From Streptomyces sp. NBC_00459 (GTDB taxonomy: Bacteria; Actinomycetota; Actinomycetes; Streptomycetales; Streptomycetaceae): a stretch of DNA of 64,000 bases. Position 1 is the stretch's first letter, and each line of letters begins with the position of its first letter. The stretch spans positions 6,944,001 to 7,008,000 of the forward strand of contig NZ_CP107903.1 of assembly GCF_036013955.1 (NCBI RefSeq). The letters are read 5' to 3'. The position numbers and the translations under genes are program-made. Below are positions 1 to 9,451 of this stretch, piece by piece. The notes beneath the pieces were generated by a model, which did no database searches, had not been told where the DNA came from, and saw only the letters and a list, made by a program, of their open reading frames with translations.

Positions 1-443
1 TCCACGTGGTAGGCGACCACGTCGAACTGCTTGCCGGAGAAGTTCAGCCGCATCCCGTGGGTGAGATGGCCGCCGTGGGCCAGGTCCAGGCCGAGGATGG
101 TGTCGCCGGGCTGGGCCAGCGCGAACAGCGCGGCCTGGTTGGCGGAGGCGCCCGAGTGCGGCTGCACGTTGGCGTACTCGGCGCCGAACAGTTCCTTGAC
201 CCGGTCGATCGCGATCTGCTCGGCGACGTCGACGTGCTCGCAGCCGCCGTAGTAGCGGCGGCCGGGGTAGCCCTCGGCGTACTTGTTGGTGAGAACCGAG
301 CCCTGGGCCTCCATGACGGCGACCGGAGCGAAGTTCTCCGAGGCGATCATCTCCAGGGTGGACTGCTGGCGGTTCAGCTCGGCGTCGACGGCGGCGGCGA
401 TGTCCGGGTCGAGCTCGTGCAGGGGAGTGTTCAGAAGCGACAT
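1..443 (-). CDS. glyA: Serine hydroxymethyltransferase, N-terminal part (cut by window edge)
   Basis: Cytosolic PLP enzyme that interconverts serine plus tetrahydrofolate with glycine plus 5,10-methylene-tetrahydrofolate. Only the first 147 or so codons lie in the window; the gene runs off the left edge. The reading on the minus strand begins MSLLNTPLHELDPDIAAAV and contains the family hallmarks IASENF, NKYAEGYPGRRYYGG and HGGHLTHG, which are diagnostic for SHMT. ATG at 441-443 is the start. It is the last visible gene of a gcvT-gcvH-glyA run on the same strand, so it should share the upstream glycine riboswitch, which fits its role in glycine/serine exchange. The gap to gcvH is only 38 bp. 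PLP lysine and the C-terminal domain are outside the window. Confidence 0.97.
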   Translation of the reverse strand, partial: MSLLNTPLHELDPDIAAAVDAELNRQQSTLEMIASENFAPVAVMEAQGSVLTNKYAEGYPGRRYYGGCEHVDVAEQIAIDRVKELFGAEYANVQPHSGASANQAALFALAQPGDTILGLDLAHGGHLTHGMRLNFSGKQFDVVAYHV

Positions 444-481
444 GGGGTCAGTAGGTCCTTACGTCCTTGTGCCTGGGGGAC

Positions 482-859
482 TCAGCTGCCGGAGAACGCG
501 GTGTACTCGTCCGCGGAGAGCAGGTCGCCCGGCTCGTCCGCGACGCGCACCTTGAAGAGCCAGCCGCCTTCGAAGGGGGCGGAGTTCACCAGTGACGGAT
601 CGTTGGAGACGTCCTCGTTGACCTCGGTGACCTCACCGGTGACCGGGGAGTACAGGTCGCTGACGGACTTGGTCGACTCCAGCTCACCGCAGGTCTCGCC
701 CGCGGTCACCGTGGCGCCGACCTCGGGAAGCTGTACGTACACGACATCGCCGAGCGCGTTGGCCGCGTGCTCGGTGATACCGACCGTCGAGACGCCGTTC
801 TCGGCGCCCGACAGCCACTCGTGCTCCTTGCTGTAGCGCAGCTGCTGGGGGTTGCTCAT
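482..859 (-). CDS. gcvH: Glycine cleavage system H protein
   Basis: Lipoyl carrier of the glycine cleavage complex; it shuttles the aminomethyl group from P protein to T protein. The 125-aa product has the normal family length. The lipoylation motif ESTKSV places the modified lysine at residue 64. I chose ATG at 857-859, which has a clean AGGAG ribosome site about 8 bases upstream. An in-frame start further upstream (898) would add 13 residues with no family similarity. It lies 126 bp after gcvT and 38 bp before glyA on the same strand, so one riboswitch-controlled transcript is likely. Confidence 0.97.
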   Translation of the reverse strand: MSNPQQLRYSKEHEWLSGAENGVSTVGITEHAANALGDVVYVQLPEVGATVTAGETCGELESTKSVSDLYSPVTGEVTEVNEDVSNDPSLVNSAPFEGGWLFKVRVADEPGDLLSADEYTAFSGS

Positions 860-985
860 GGCCTGAATTCTCCTGTACGCGGGGGACTGGTCATGCATGG
901 GGTTACTACAGGCACTGCCCGTCAGCAGGGCAGGACACGGGATACGGGATACCGGTTGCTTCTGACGCCGGGGTGACGGCCGGGG

Positions 986-2104
<1,119 letters not shown>

Positions 2105-2154
2105 CGGTAGTGCTCCCAGGGCATGACGGCGAGGTCGTTCCTCCCCATCTGTCA

Positions 2155-2365
2155 TCGGAACCTGAGAGGTTCATCGTGACCCGAAGCGTGAAAACGCAGG
2201 TCACAGACTTGCACCTTGGGTGGGACCACTGGTCACGACGACCCGCGGCCCGCTTTTCAGATGTGCCTCGCCCGCGCGGTAACGGGGCCTGAGAGATTCA
2301 AGGGAGGGACTTGCTCCTTCGGCGCCCGGGTACCCAGAGGTACCCGGAACTCTCCCGCGCGGATT
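2155..2365 (-). promoter_or_regulatory. Tandem glycine riboswitch upstream of gcvT
   Basis: On the minus strand, the upstream aptamer (2365 down to about 2283) shows the gcvT-motif core: GGGAGAG, then CGCCGAAGGAGCAA, then CTCTCAGG. The second aptamer (about 2240 down to 2158) repeats the AAGGTGCAA core and CCTCTCAGG, followed by GACAGATGGGGAGG, but its 5' P1 strand is less canonical. A linker of about 45 bases separates them. Its place just before gcvT matches known glycine riboswitches, which activate glycine cleavage genes. Exact boundaries are approximate. Confidence 0.88.
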
Positions 2366-2586
2366 CAAGCGGCCGGTATGCAGTTGGCGGGCACATCATC
2401 GCACGCATTGCTTCGGCACGGCAGGGGGACCCTTCACAGAGGGGACACAGGCCTTTCATGGATGCGCATACCGGCCTGTAGCAGGCCTGTTGCAGTAAGC
2501 GGACCCAACCGAGAGCCACCGCGTATTACCTTCTCTTTACACTCGACGGGGACGGTACTTCCCGACCCCATGGGAGGACGATCACG
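2366..2586. other. Divergent promoter region between gcvT leader and the P-loop gene
   Basis: This 221-bp stretch separates the riboswitch (minus strand) from the gene at 2587 (plus strand), so it must hold both promoters. It is less GC-rich near 2515-2560. I see no strong -35/-10 pair for either direction. The only firm element is the GGGAGG ribosome site at about 2573-2578. Confidence 0.5.
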
Positions 2587-3267
2587 GTGAACAGGACCAC
2601 GGCGTATGCGACGGCCTCGGCTCTCGCGCTGACCGACGCGCTGCCCAAGCAGCCCGCCGCCCCCGCCCGGGACGCGCGCGCCTCGCGCCCGGAACCCGTG
2701 ATCCGCGACCTGCGGGAGCGCTCGGGCCACAGCCCGCACGGCCTCACCTTCGGCGCCCGCGACCTCGTGGTGGTCACCGGCCTGCCCGGCAGCGGCAAGT
2801 CCACGCTGATGCGCCGGGCGGTGCGCGCCACCGGCATCGACTCCCAGAACACCCGCGACCACTGGGACGCCCGTACGCCCTCCTTTCTCCCCTACGCCGT
2901 CTACCGCCCCCTCGTCCGCCTCGCCCACTACGCCGGACTGCGCCGCGCCCTGCGCTCCGGAGCCGGAGTCGTCGTGCACGACTGCGGTACGCAGGCCTGG
3001 GTGCGTGGCTGGCTGGCCCGTGAGGCCCGCCGCCGGGGCGGCATCCTGCATCTGCTCCTCCTCGACGTCACCCCGGACGAGGCCCTGGAGGGCCAGCGCG
3101 AACGCGGCCGGGGCGTCTCGCGGTACGCGTTCCTGCGCCACCGTCAGGCCGCCTCGCGGCTGCTGCGCTCGGTGGAGAAGGGGAATCTGCCGGAGGGCTG
3201 CGGCTCGGCGGTGCTGATCGACCGGGACGCGGCGGACACCCTGCGCAGGATCGACTTCGCGGACTGA
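2587..3267 (+). CDS. AAA-type P-loop ATPase / kinase-like protein
   Basis: Cytoplasmic 226-aa protein with a Walker A motif GLPGSGKST at residues 65-73, preceded by a hydrophobic strand (LVVVTG). A later strand ILHLLLLDV followed by EALEGQRERGRG and a basic helix resembles the lid region of small kinases such as gluconate or zeta-toxin-like kinases. Substrate unknown. GTG at 2587 is supported by GGGAGG about 9 bases upstream. It is divergent from gcvT and followed 93 bp later by an SseB-like gene. I would call it an AAA-family ATPase of unknown role. No toxin/antitoxin partner is visible. Confidence 0.85.
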   Translation: MNRTTAYATASALALTDALPKQPAAPARDARASRPEPVIRDLRERSGHSPHGLTFGARDLVVVTGLPGSGKSTLMRRAVRATGIDSQNTRDHWDARTPSFLPYAVYRPLVRLAHYAGLRRALRSGAGVVVHDCGTQAWVRGWLAREARRRGGILHLLLLDVTPDEALEGQRERGRGVSRYAFLRHRQAASRLLRSVEKGNLPEGCGSAVLIDRDAADTLRRIDFAD

Positions 3268-3360
3268 CAGCCGTACTCGCCGGGGCCGGTTAGGGTTTTG
3301 CCCATTAAGGGACTCCCACCAAGGGACTCACGACAGCGGTTCACAGCAGGCGGTAGGCAG

Positions 3361-4161
3361 ATGGACATCCCGGCGGACTTCCCTCCGGACTTTTCCGGGG
3401 GCTTCCCCGCACCGGCACACCCGCATTCGCACGGCGGCTGGCCGGGCAACGAGCTGGAGGAGGTGCTCTCGGCCTCCCTCGGCGTCCCCGGCGCGGGCGC
3501 CCGCATCGTCGAGGTCCTCGGCCGCAGCTTCGTCTGGGTCCCGCTCCCGTCCGGCGGTGGCCCCTACACCGGCCCCCTCGACCTGCCCACGATGGACATC
3601 CAGGGCCAGGCGTACGTGCCGGTCTTCAGCTCGGAGGAGCAGTTCCGGCAGGTCGTCGGCGCCCATGTGTCGTACACCGTGGCCCCCGCCGTCGAGTTCG
3701 CCAGGGGCCTGCAGCCCCAGGTCGGCATCGCCGTGAACCCGGACGGCGTGGTCGGAGTCCCGCTGCCCCCGCAGGCCGTGGCCCAGCTCTGCCGCTCCGG
3801 CCGCACCGTCCTCGACGGCACCGGCGGCGGACGCGTCCGCCTCTACGAGCCCGACTGGCAGGAGGACCCGGTCGACTTCCTCGCCGCCGCGGCGACGGAG
3901 TTCGCGGGCACGGGCGTGGTCCGGACGGCCCGCCGCTGCCTGGCGGCGATCGAAACGGCAGCCCCCGTCATGTTCGTCGGCGTCGAGCTCTCCCCGTGGG
4001 ACCCGCTGGCCCGCACCATCCCGATGGACGCGGTAGGCAGGGCGCTGGGCCGATCGCCCTCTCCCTGGCCGGTGAACCTGGTCTTCCTGGACGCGGCCCA
4101 GGACCCGGTGACCGACTGGCTGAGGGACAGGGTCCGCCCCTTCTATCAGCATGGATACTGA
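3361..4161 (+). CDS. SseB-like protein (enhanced serine sensitivity family), copy 1
   Basis: The 266-aa soluble protein matches SseB by its pattern: LEEVLSASLGVPGAGARIVEVL, an internal YVPVFSSEEQFRQV segment, an LQPQVGIAVNPDGVVGVPL segment and a C-terminal PVTDWLRDRVRPFY. In E. coli, overproduction of SseB is linked to serine sensitivity; the biochemical role is not known. ATG at 3361 is chosen because family similarity starts there, although the ribosome site (GGCGGTAGG) is poor. A 9-base direct repeat AAGGGACTC occurs twice upstream (about 3306 and 3320). A second SseB-type gene follows. Closeness to gcvT-gcvH-glyA suggests, but does not prove, a link to serine/glycine balance. Confidence 0.85.
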   Translation: MDIPADFPPDFSGGFPAPAHPHSHGGWPGNELEEVLSASLGVPGAGARIVEVLGRSFVWVPLPSGGGPYTGPLDLPTMDIQGQAYVPVFSSEEQFRQVVGAHVSYTVAPAVEFARGLQPQVGIAVNPDGVVGVPLPPQAVAQLCRSGRTVLDGTGGGRVRLYEPDWQEDPVDFLAAAATEFAGTGVVRTARRCLAAIETAAPVMFVGVELSPWDPLARTIPMDAVGRALGRSPSPWPVNLVFLDAAQDPVTDWLRDRVRPFYQHGY

Positions 4162-4169
4162 CGAACGCG

Positions 4170-4240
4170 CCCCAGGGGCAACCCCCGGGGACGCGGGGAA
4201 CCGCGCGACAAGCCACGAATCACCCGCACTCCGCCGACAA
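4170..4240 (+). repeat. Streptomyces-type extragenic repeat (GCGGGGAACCGCGCGACxAGCCAC family)
   Basis: Between the two SseB-like genes, about 70 bases match a very common intergenic element of Streptomyces genomes that I recognise from its GGGGACGCGGGGAACCGCG core followed by ACAAGCCACGA. The GCGCCCC and CGCGGGG stretches can pair. It is noncoding; its function is not established. Copy number in this genome cannot be counted here. Confidence 0.6.
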
Positions 4241-4326
4241 CACCAGGCCCCGAGCTCTCAACGGCCTGACCAGCGGAGCGCATAAGCTAGAACGCACAAC
4301 TCGGTCAGGGTTACGAAGGGGCGGTA

Positions 4327-5142
4327 ATGGTGAGCGCGTCGGGCACGGCCGCGGCCGGTCAGGTCGAGCACATGCTGCGCCAAGTGACGCCCGGGCGTTA
4401 CGACGCCTACGAGGCGCTTCTGCGCGCCCTCGCGACCCCCTCCTCCGGCCAGATCTGGATGCTGCTCTGGCACGGCCAGGCCGGTTCCCCCGACGCGCAG
4501 TACGGAAACATGCAGGTCGACGGGTACGGCTACGCGCCCTGTGTGACCTCCGCCCAGGAGCTGTCGGTCAGCGGCTGGAACAGGTCGTACGAGGTGGTCG
4601 ACGGCCTCGACGTGGCCCGCACCCTCTACCCGGACCAGTACGGCCTCTGGCTCAACCCGCACTCCCCGGGCGGCGGCGTCGGTGTCCCCTGGCTCGACCT
4701 GCGCCGGATCGCGGCGGGCCTGGAGCGCCAGCCCGCCGGTCCTCTGCGACTGGCCGAACCCGGCATCGAGATCCCGCAGTTCTACGCCCTCCTCTCGCAG
4801 AACGCCCACCGCACCCCGGCGGTCCGCTCCCTGCGCCGCGCCTGGGTCCAGCCGGCGCTCGGCGCGCCGTATCTGGCCATCGGGCTGGATGTGTACGACA
4901 CCTCACCGCCCGCCGTGGACTCGGTGCGCGCGATGATGCAGCAGTCGATCGGGGCGGTCCCCGACGGGCTGCCGGTGTCGACGGTCGCGATGTCGGACGA
5001 GCAGGACCCGGTCGTGATGTGGCTGCGCGTGAACGCCCGGCCGTTCTACGACCGGGAGGCCCACGCGATCGCCGCCCCGCCCCAGACCCCGCAGGCTCCG
5101 GCCGGCGGATACGGATATCCGCCCGCGCGGGGTCGTTACTGA
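4327..5142 (+). CDS. SseB-like protein, copy 2
   Basis: A 271-aa soluble protein, paralogous in layout to the gene at 3361. It has an N-terminal helical region (VEHMLRQVTPGRYDAYEALLRAL), a central DLRRIAAGL segment and the C-terminal signature DEQDPVVMWLRVNARPFYDREA, which parallels PVTDWLRDRVRPFY of copy 1. The C-terminal tail is Pro/Ala/Gly/Tyr rich and probably disordered. ATG at 4327 has GAAGGGG about 8 bases upstream. Function is unknown beyond the SseB family label. Tandem SseB genes look like an old duplication with strong divergence. Confidence 0.82.
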   Translation: MVSASGTAAAGQVEHMLRQVTPGRYDAYEALLRALATPSSGQIWMLLWHGQAGSPDAQYGNMQVDGYGYAPCVTSAQELSVSGWNRSYEVVDGLDVARTLYPDQYGLWLNPHSPGGGVGVPWLDLRRIAAGLERQPAGPLRLAEPGIEIPQFYALLSQNAHRTPAVRSLRRAWVQPALGAPYLAIGLDVYDTSPPAVDSVRAMMQQSIGAVPDGLPVSTVAMSDEQDPVVMWLRVNARPFYDREAHAIAAPPQTPQAPAGGYGYPPARGRY

Positions 5143-5565
5143 GCGGATCTTCACACGTTCGGCCGAATTTACGCGCCACTGTCTTCGCGCGTAGAACACG
5201 GCGGAGTGTCGCGATAGTATTCGCATGTCCCTTCTGTCCCAACTGCCCCGCGTCCGAGGGCCGTTACCCGCTGTTCGGATAACGGAATCCACAGGACAGC
5301 ATCACGGTTGCGCATACTTTCGCCGACAGACCTTTCACGTGATCGCCGAATCACTGAAGACTCGCCTGTCAGACGATGGGGTCATCGATCCGGCCAGTCG
5401 GCGAAGCATGGCTAAGTCGACTAATCAGCACGGATCGTCAGCAGGAACGAAAAGCCGGATCGCCGGGCCGCATCATCTGCGTCCCGTGTCCGGCGAGCAA
5501 GTGAATCAAGCCGCAGACAGCGGCAGGCGTAGGCCGGTCACCACCGGCGAGAGGGGTCGGGTCCT
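5143..5565 (+). other. 423-bp upstream region of the peptide ABC transporter
   Basis: No gene of normal Streptomyces codon use is evident. The base composition is clearly lower in GC than the neighbours, as expected for a promoter region. A -10-like TAGTAT lies at 5215-5220 without a good -35. A possible 53-codon reading frame starts at ATG 5408 and ends in the TGA that overlaps the GTG start of the permease gene (GTGA at 5566-5569); it has no recognisable motif and no clear ribosome site. The region most likely holds the transporter promoter and a long leader. Confidence 0.5.
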
Positions 5566-6564
5566 GTGACCGCACCGATCGAGACCACCGCAGCGGCAGC
5601 CGAGGCACAGCCGGAGGCTGTGCTCGCGGGTGCCGGTAAGGGGCAGATCGAGGGCCGTTCCCTGGGGCAGATCGCCTGGTCCCGGTTCAAGAGGGACAAG
5701 GTGGCGGTCGCCGGCGGCGTCATCGTCATCCTGCTGGTCCTGTTCGCGCTCCTCTCCCGGCCCATCCAGGCACTTTTCGGCCTCGACCCGAACGCCTTCA
5801 ACCAGGACCTGATCGACCCCAACACCTCCCTCCCCAAGGGTGACTTCGGCGGCATGAGCTGGGACCACCCGCTCGGTGTCGAACCGAAGTTCGGGCGTGA
5901 CATCGCCACCCGCATCCTGGAGGGCTCCTGGGTCTCGCTGGTCGTCGCGTTCGGCGCCACGATCCTGTCCAACGTGATCGGCACGGTCCTCGGAGTGGTC
6001 GCCGGCTACTACGGCGGGCGGGTCGACACGATCATCAGCCGGCTGATGGACACCTTCCTCGCCTTCCCGCTCCTGCTGTTCGCCATCGCCATCTCCGCCA
6101 CGCTGCAGGGCGGCGCGTTCGGCCTGGAAGGGCTCCCGCTGCACATCAGCGTGCTGATCTTCGTCATCGGCTTCTTCAACTGGCCCTACCTGGGACGCAT
6201 CGTGCGCGGCCAGACCCTGGCCCTGCGTGAGCGCGAGTTCGTGGACGCCTCCCGGGGAATGGGCGCCAAGGGGCCGTACATCCTCTTCCGGGAGCTGCTG
6301 CCGAACCTCGTCGGTCCGATCATCGTCTACTCGACGCTGCTCATCCCGACCAACATCCTCTTCGAGGCCTCGCTGAGCTTCCTCGGCGTCGGTATCCAGC
6401 CCCCGCAGGCTTCCTGGGGCGGCATGCTCAACCAGGCGGTCACCTACTACCAGGTCGACCCGCAGTTCATGATCGTGCCCGGCCTCGCCATCTTCGTGAC
6501 CGTCCTTGCGTTCAATCTGCTCGGCGACGGTCTCCGGGACGCACTCGACCCGCGCAGCCGCTGA
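5566..6564 (+). CDS. Oligopeptide/dipeptide ABC transporter permease, DppC/OppC type
   Basis: Inner-membrane permease of a peptide importer. The 332-aa protein has a cytoplasmic N-terminus, one leading membrane segment (VAVAGGVIVILLVLFALL) and a BPD permease domain with about five more. The ABC-coupling loop EFVDASRGMGAKGPYILFRELLPN is the canonical EAA motif. The C-terminal FNLLGDGLRDALDPR is the classic end of DppC. GTG at 5566 follows GAGAGGGG. It is the first gene of a five-gene operon; having the C permease first is unusual, since dpp/opp operons usually begin with the binding protein. Confidence 0.95.
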   Translation: MTAPIETTAAAAEAQPEAVLAGAGKGQIEGRSLGQIAWSRFKRDKVAVAGGVIVILLVLFALLSRPIQALFGLDPNAFNQDLIDPNTSLPKGDFGGMSWDHPLGVEPKFGRDIATRILEGSWVSLVVAFGATILSNVIGTVLGVVAGYYGGRVDTIISRLMDTFLAFPLLLFAIAISATLQGGAFGLEGLPLHISVLIFVIGFFNWPYLGRIVRGQTLALREREFVDASRGMGAKGPYILFRELLPNLVGPIIVYSTLLIPTNILFEASLSFLGVGIQPPQASWGGMLNQAVTYYQVDPQFMIVPGLAIFVTVLAFNLLGDGLRDALDPRSR

Positions 6565-6620
6565 TGCGGCCGTGTCGGGAGTTCAGCAAGTTTCCACTAA
6601 TGGAGGAGAAGCAGACCATC

Positions 6621-8372
6621 ATGCGAAGGTCAGCGCTGGCCGCGGTTGCGGCGATCGGATCTGCGAGCCTGCTGCTCGCGGGCTGCAGTAAAGCCGATGA
6701 CGGTAAGACGGACGACGGCACCAAGGCAGCTGGGGCCAACGCAGCGACCACGAGCGTCGTCAACGCGTCCGACCAGAAGGGGGGCACGGTCACCTACGAG
6801 CTGTCCGACGTCCCGGACTCCTTCGACCCCGGCAACACGTACTACGGGTACGTGTACAACTTCAGCCGGCTGTACGCCCGCCCGCTGATGACCTTCAAGC
6901 CCGCCCCGGGCGAGAAGGGCAACGAGCTCGTCCCGGACCTCGCCGAGAGCGCGGGCGTGCCGAGCGACGGCGGCAAGACCTGGACGTACAAGATCCGTTC
7001 GGGTCTGACGTACCAGGACGGCACCGCGATCACCTCGAAGGACGTCAAGTACGCCGTCGAGCGCTCCAACTTCGCGCGTGACGTGCTCTCCCTCGGCCCG
7101 AACTACTTCCAGCAGTTCCTCGAGGGCGGCGACAAGTACAAGGGTCCGTACAAGGACAAGAGCGCCGGGGGCCTGGCGTCCATCGAGACGCCGGACGACA
7201 CCACGGTCGTCTTCAAGCTCAACCGCGCCTTCCAGGAGTTCGACTACCTCGTCGCGACGCCGCAGACGGCTCCGGTGCCCCAGTCCAAGGACAAGGGCAT
7301 CGACTACGTCAAGAACATCGTGTCCTCGGGCTCGTACCAGTTCCAGAGCTACGACGAGGGCAAGCAGGCCGTCCTCGTCCGTAACCCGAAGTGGGACGCG
7401 AAGACCGACCCGCTGCGCAAGCAGTACCCGGACAAGATCGTGGTCAACCTGAAGGTCAACCCGGAGACCATCGACCAGGACGTCCAGGCCGGCAACGCGA
7501 TCGACCTCGGTGGTACCGGTGTCCAGGCCGCGACCCAGGCCGATGTCATCAGCAACGCCGACAAGAAGGCCAGCACCGACAACTCCTACGGTGGCCGTCT
7601 CGTCTACCTGGCGATCAACACCAAGCTGAAGCCGTTCGACAACGTCGACTGCCGCAAGGCCGTGCAGTACGCGATCGACAAGGTCTCGGTGCAGACCGCC
7701 GAGGGCGGTCCGATCCGCGGTGACATCGCCACGACCGTCCTTCCGCCCGACATCCCGGGCTACCAGAAGTCGGACGTCTACGCCACCAAGGACAACAAGG
7801 GTGACGTGGCCAAGGCCAAGGACGCTCTCAAGGCCTGTGGCCAGACCACGATCAACACCAGCATCACCGCGCGCAGCGACCGTCCGGCCGAGATCGACGC
7901 GGCCACCGCGATCATCAACTCGCTGAAGAAGGCCGGTATCAACGCCAGCCTGAAGCAGTTCCCGTCGGGCAAGTACTTCACCGACTACGCGGGTGTCCCG
8001 AAGTGGGACGCGGACAACAACGTCGGTCTGATGATGATGCAGTGGGGTGCCGACTGGCCGGCCGGCTTCGGCTTCCTCCAGCAGATCCTGAACGGATCCG
8101 CCATCGGGGCCTCGGGCAACACCAACCTCTCGCAGTTCGACGACAAGAGCGTCAACGACCTGCTGGACAAGGCGATCGGCACCGAGGACAAGGCCACGCG
8201 TGAGGGCATGTACGCCGAGATCGACAAGAAGACGATGGACGCGGCCGCGCTTGTCCCGCTGACCTACTTCAAGGTCCTGCTGTACCGCCCGGCCAACTTC
8301 ACCAACCTGGTGTCGACGGCGGCCTTCAGCGGTCAGTACGACTACCTCAACATCGGCACCACGAAGAAGTAG
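6621..8372 (+). CDS. Peptide-binding lipoprotein of the ABC transporter (SBP family 5)
   Basis: Extracytoplasmic substrate-binding lipoprotein that captures oligopeptides and hands them to the permeases. The 583-aa product starts with MRRSALAAVAAIGSASLL and a lipobox LLAGC at residues 17-21, so it should be lipid-anchored to the outer face of the membrane. The core has SBP-5 features: LAESAGVPSDGGKTWTYKIR, GTAITSKDVKYAVER and the Trp/Asp-rich ligand region. ATG at 6621 is preferred over ATG 6600 because GGAGGAG lies between them with usable spacing. The intergenic hairpin at 8400-8431 just after it probably stabilises this message relative to downstream genes. Confidence 0.95.
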   Translation: MRRSALAAVAAIGSASLLLAGCSKADDGKTDDGTKAAGANAATTSVVNASDQKGGTVTYELSDVPDSFDPGNTYYGYVYNFSRLYARPLMTFKPAPGEKGNELVPDLAESAGVPSDGGKTWTYKIRSGLTYQDGTAITSKDVKYAVERSNFARDVLSLGPNYFQQFLEGGDKYKGPYKDKSAGGLASIETPDDTTVVFKLNRAFQEFDYLVATPQTAPVPQSKDKGIDYVKNIVSSGSYQFQSYDEGKQAVLVRNPKWDAKTDPLRKQYPDKIVVNLKVNPETIDQDVQAGNAIDLGGTGVQAATQADVISNADKKASTDNSYGGRLVYLAINTKLKPFDNVDCRKAVQYAIDKVSVQTAEGGPIRGDIATTVLPPDIPGYQKSDVYATKDNKGDVAKAKDALKACGQTTINTSITARSDRPAEIDAATAIINSLKKAGINASLKQFPSGKYFTDYAGVPKWDADNNVGLMMMQWGADWPAGFGFLQQILNGSAIGASGNTNLSQFDDKSVNDLLDKAIGTEDKATREGMYAEIDKKTMDAAALVPLTYFKVLLYRPANFTNLVSTAAFSGQYDYLNIGTTKK

Positions 8373-8399
8373 CAGCCCCGGAAGGCAGGTGAAGGCATT

Positions 8400-8431
8400 G
8401 GTGCCCGCGGGCTTCGCAGCCCGCGGGCACC
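8400..8431 (+). terminator. Intercistronic hairpin after the binding-protein gene
   Basis: A perfect 14-bp inverted repeat (8400-8413 with 8418-8431) encloses a TCGC tetraloop, and no T-run follows. It sits 27 bp after the binding-protein stop and 12 bp before the next start. Such hairpins commonly act as partial terminators or RNA-end protectors, which keep binding-protein mRNA in excess over permease mRNA; that role is inferred. Confidence 0.75.
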
Positions 8432-8443
8432 AGGCCGATCCCC

Positions 8444-9451
8444 GTGATCTCGTACATCCTCCGTCGGACGTTCGCGGCAGTGATCCTGCTGCTGGTCGTC
8501 ACCGCGGTGACCTTCGCCATCTTCTTCCTGCTGCCACGGCTCGCCGGCCAGACCGCCGACCAGCTGGCCCAGCAGTACATCGGGAAGAGCCCGTCGGCGG
8601 CGGACATCGCTGCGGTCAAGAGCAACCTCGGTCTGGACGACCCCCTCTATCTCCAGTACTGGCACTTCATCAAGGGGATCGTGTCCGGTGCCACCTATGA
8701 CCTGGGGCCCACCACGACGCATTGCAACGCGCCGTGCTTCGGCTACTCCTTCAAGACCCACGTCGAGGTCTGGCCGCAGCTCACCTCCCGCCTTCCGGTG
8801 ACGATCTCGCTCGCCGCGGGCGCGGCCGTGATGTGGCTGGTGTCCGGTGTGGCGATCGGTGTGATCTCCGCGCTGAAGCCGGGTTCGGTCTTCGACCGGT
8901 CCTTCATGGGAGTCGCCCTCGCCGGTGTCTCGCTGCCCATGTTCTTCACGGGCAACCTGGCACTGCTGCTCTTCACCTACCAGTGGCCGATCTTCGGCCG
9001 CACCTATGTGCCGTTCACCGAGAACCCGGCGCAGTGGGCCAACACGCTGTTCCCGGCGTGGTGTTCGCTCGCCCTTCTCTACTCCGCCATCTACGCGCGG
9101 CTCACCCGCTCCGGGATGCTGGAGACGATGAACGAGGACTTCATCCGCACGGCCCGTGCCAAGGGTCTGCGGGAGCGCAAGGTCGTCGTCCGGCACGGTC
9201 TGCGGGCCGCGCTGACGCCGATCATCACCGTGTTCGGCATGGACCTGGGCCTGCTGCTCGGCGGCGCCCTGATCACCGAGACGGTGTTCTCGCTGCACGG
9301 TGTCGGCGAGTACGCGGTGCAGGGCATCAAGGACAACGACCTGCCGCCGATCCTCGGAGTCACCCTGCTCGCGGCCCTCTTCGTCGTTGTCGCAAATCTT
9401 CTGGTGGACCTGCTCTACGCGGCCGCCGACCCGCGGGTGAGGCTCTCGTGA
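8444..9451 (+). CDS. Oligopeptide/dipeptide ABC transporter permease, DppB/OppB type
   Basis: Second membrane subunit of the peptide importer, 335 aa. The first membrane helix lies at residues 9-31. A long extracytoplasmic loop follows (about residues 32-110), then five more helices. The EAA coupling motif DFIRTARAKGLRERKVVVRHGLRAALTP's key part (TARAKGLRERKV) is present, and the C-terminus DLLYAAADPRVRL is typical. The outer loop carries an H-C-x3-C cluster (His93, Cys94, Cys98) that I do not associate with this family. GTG at 8444 lacks a good ribosome site. Its stop overlaps the next start (GTGA at 9448-9451), so translation is probably coupled. Confidence 0.95.
   Translation: MISYILRRTFAAVILLLVVTAVTFAIFFLLPRLAGQTADQLAQQYIGKSPSAADIAAVKSNLGLDDPLYLQYWHFIKGIVSGATYDLGPTTTHCNAPCFGYSFKTHVEVWPQLTSRLPVTISLAAGAAVMWLVSGVAIGVISALKPGSVFDRSFMGVALAGVSLPMFFTGNLALLLFTYQWPIFGRTYVPFTENPAQWANTLFPAWCSLALLYSAIYARLTRSGMLETMNEDFIRTARAKGLRERKVVVRHGLRAALTPIITVFGMDLGLLLGGALITETVFSLHGVGEYAVQGIKDNDLPPILGVTLLAALFVVVANLLVDLLYAAADPRVRLS

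Noticed and set aside
5408..5569. A 53-codon gene before the ABC permease
   Set aside because: No ribosome site, no motif, and the composition is atypical; kept only as a note because it overlaps the next start by GTGA.
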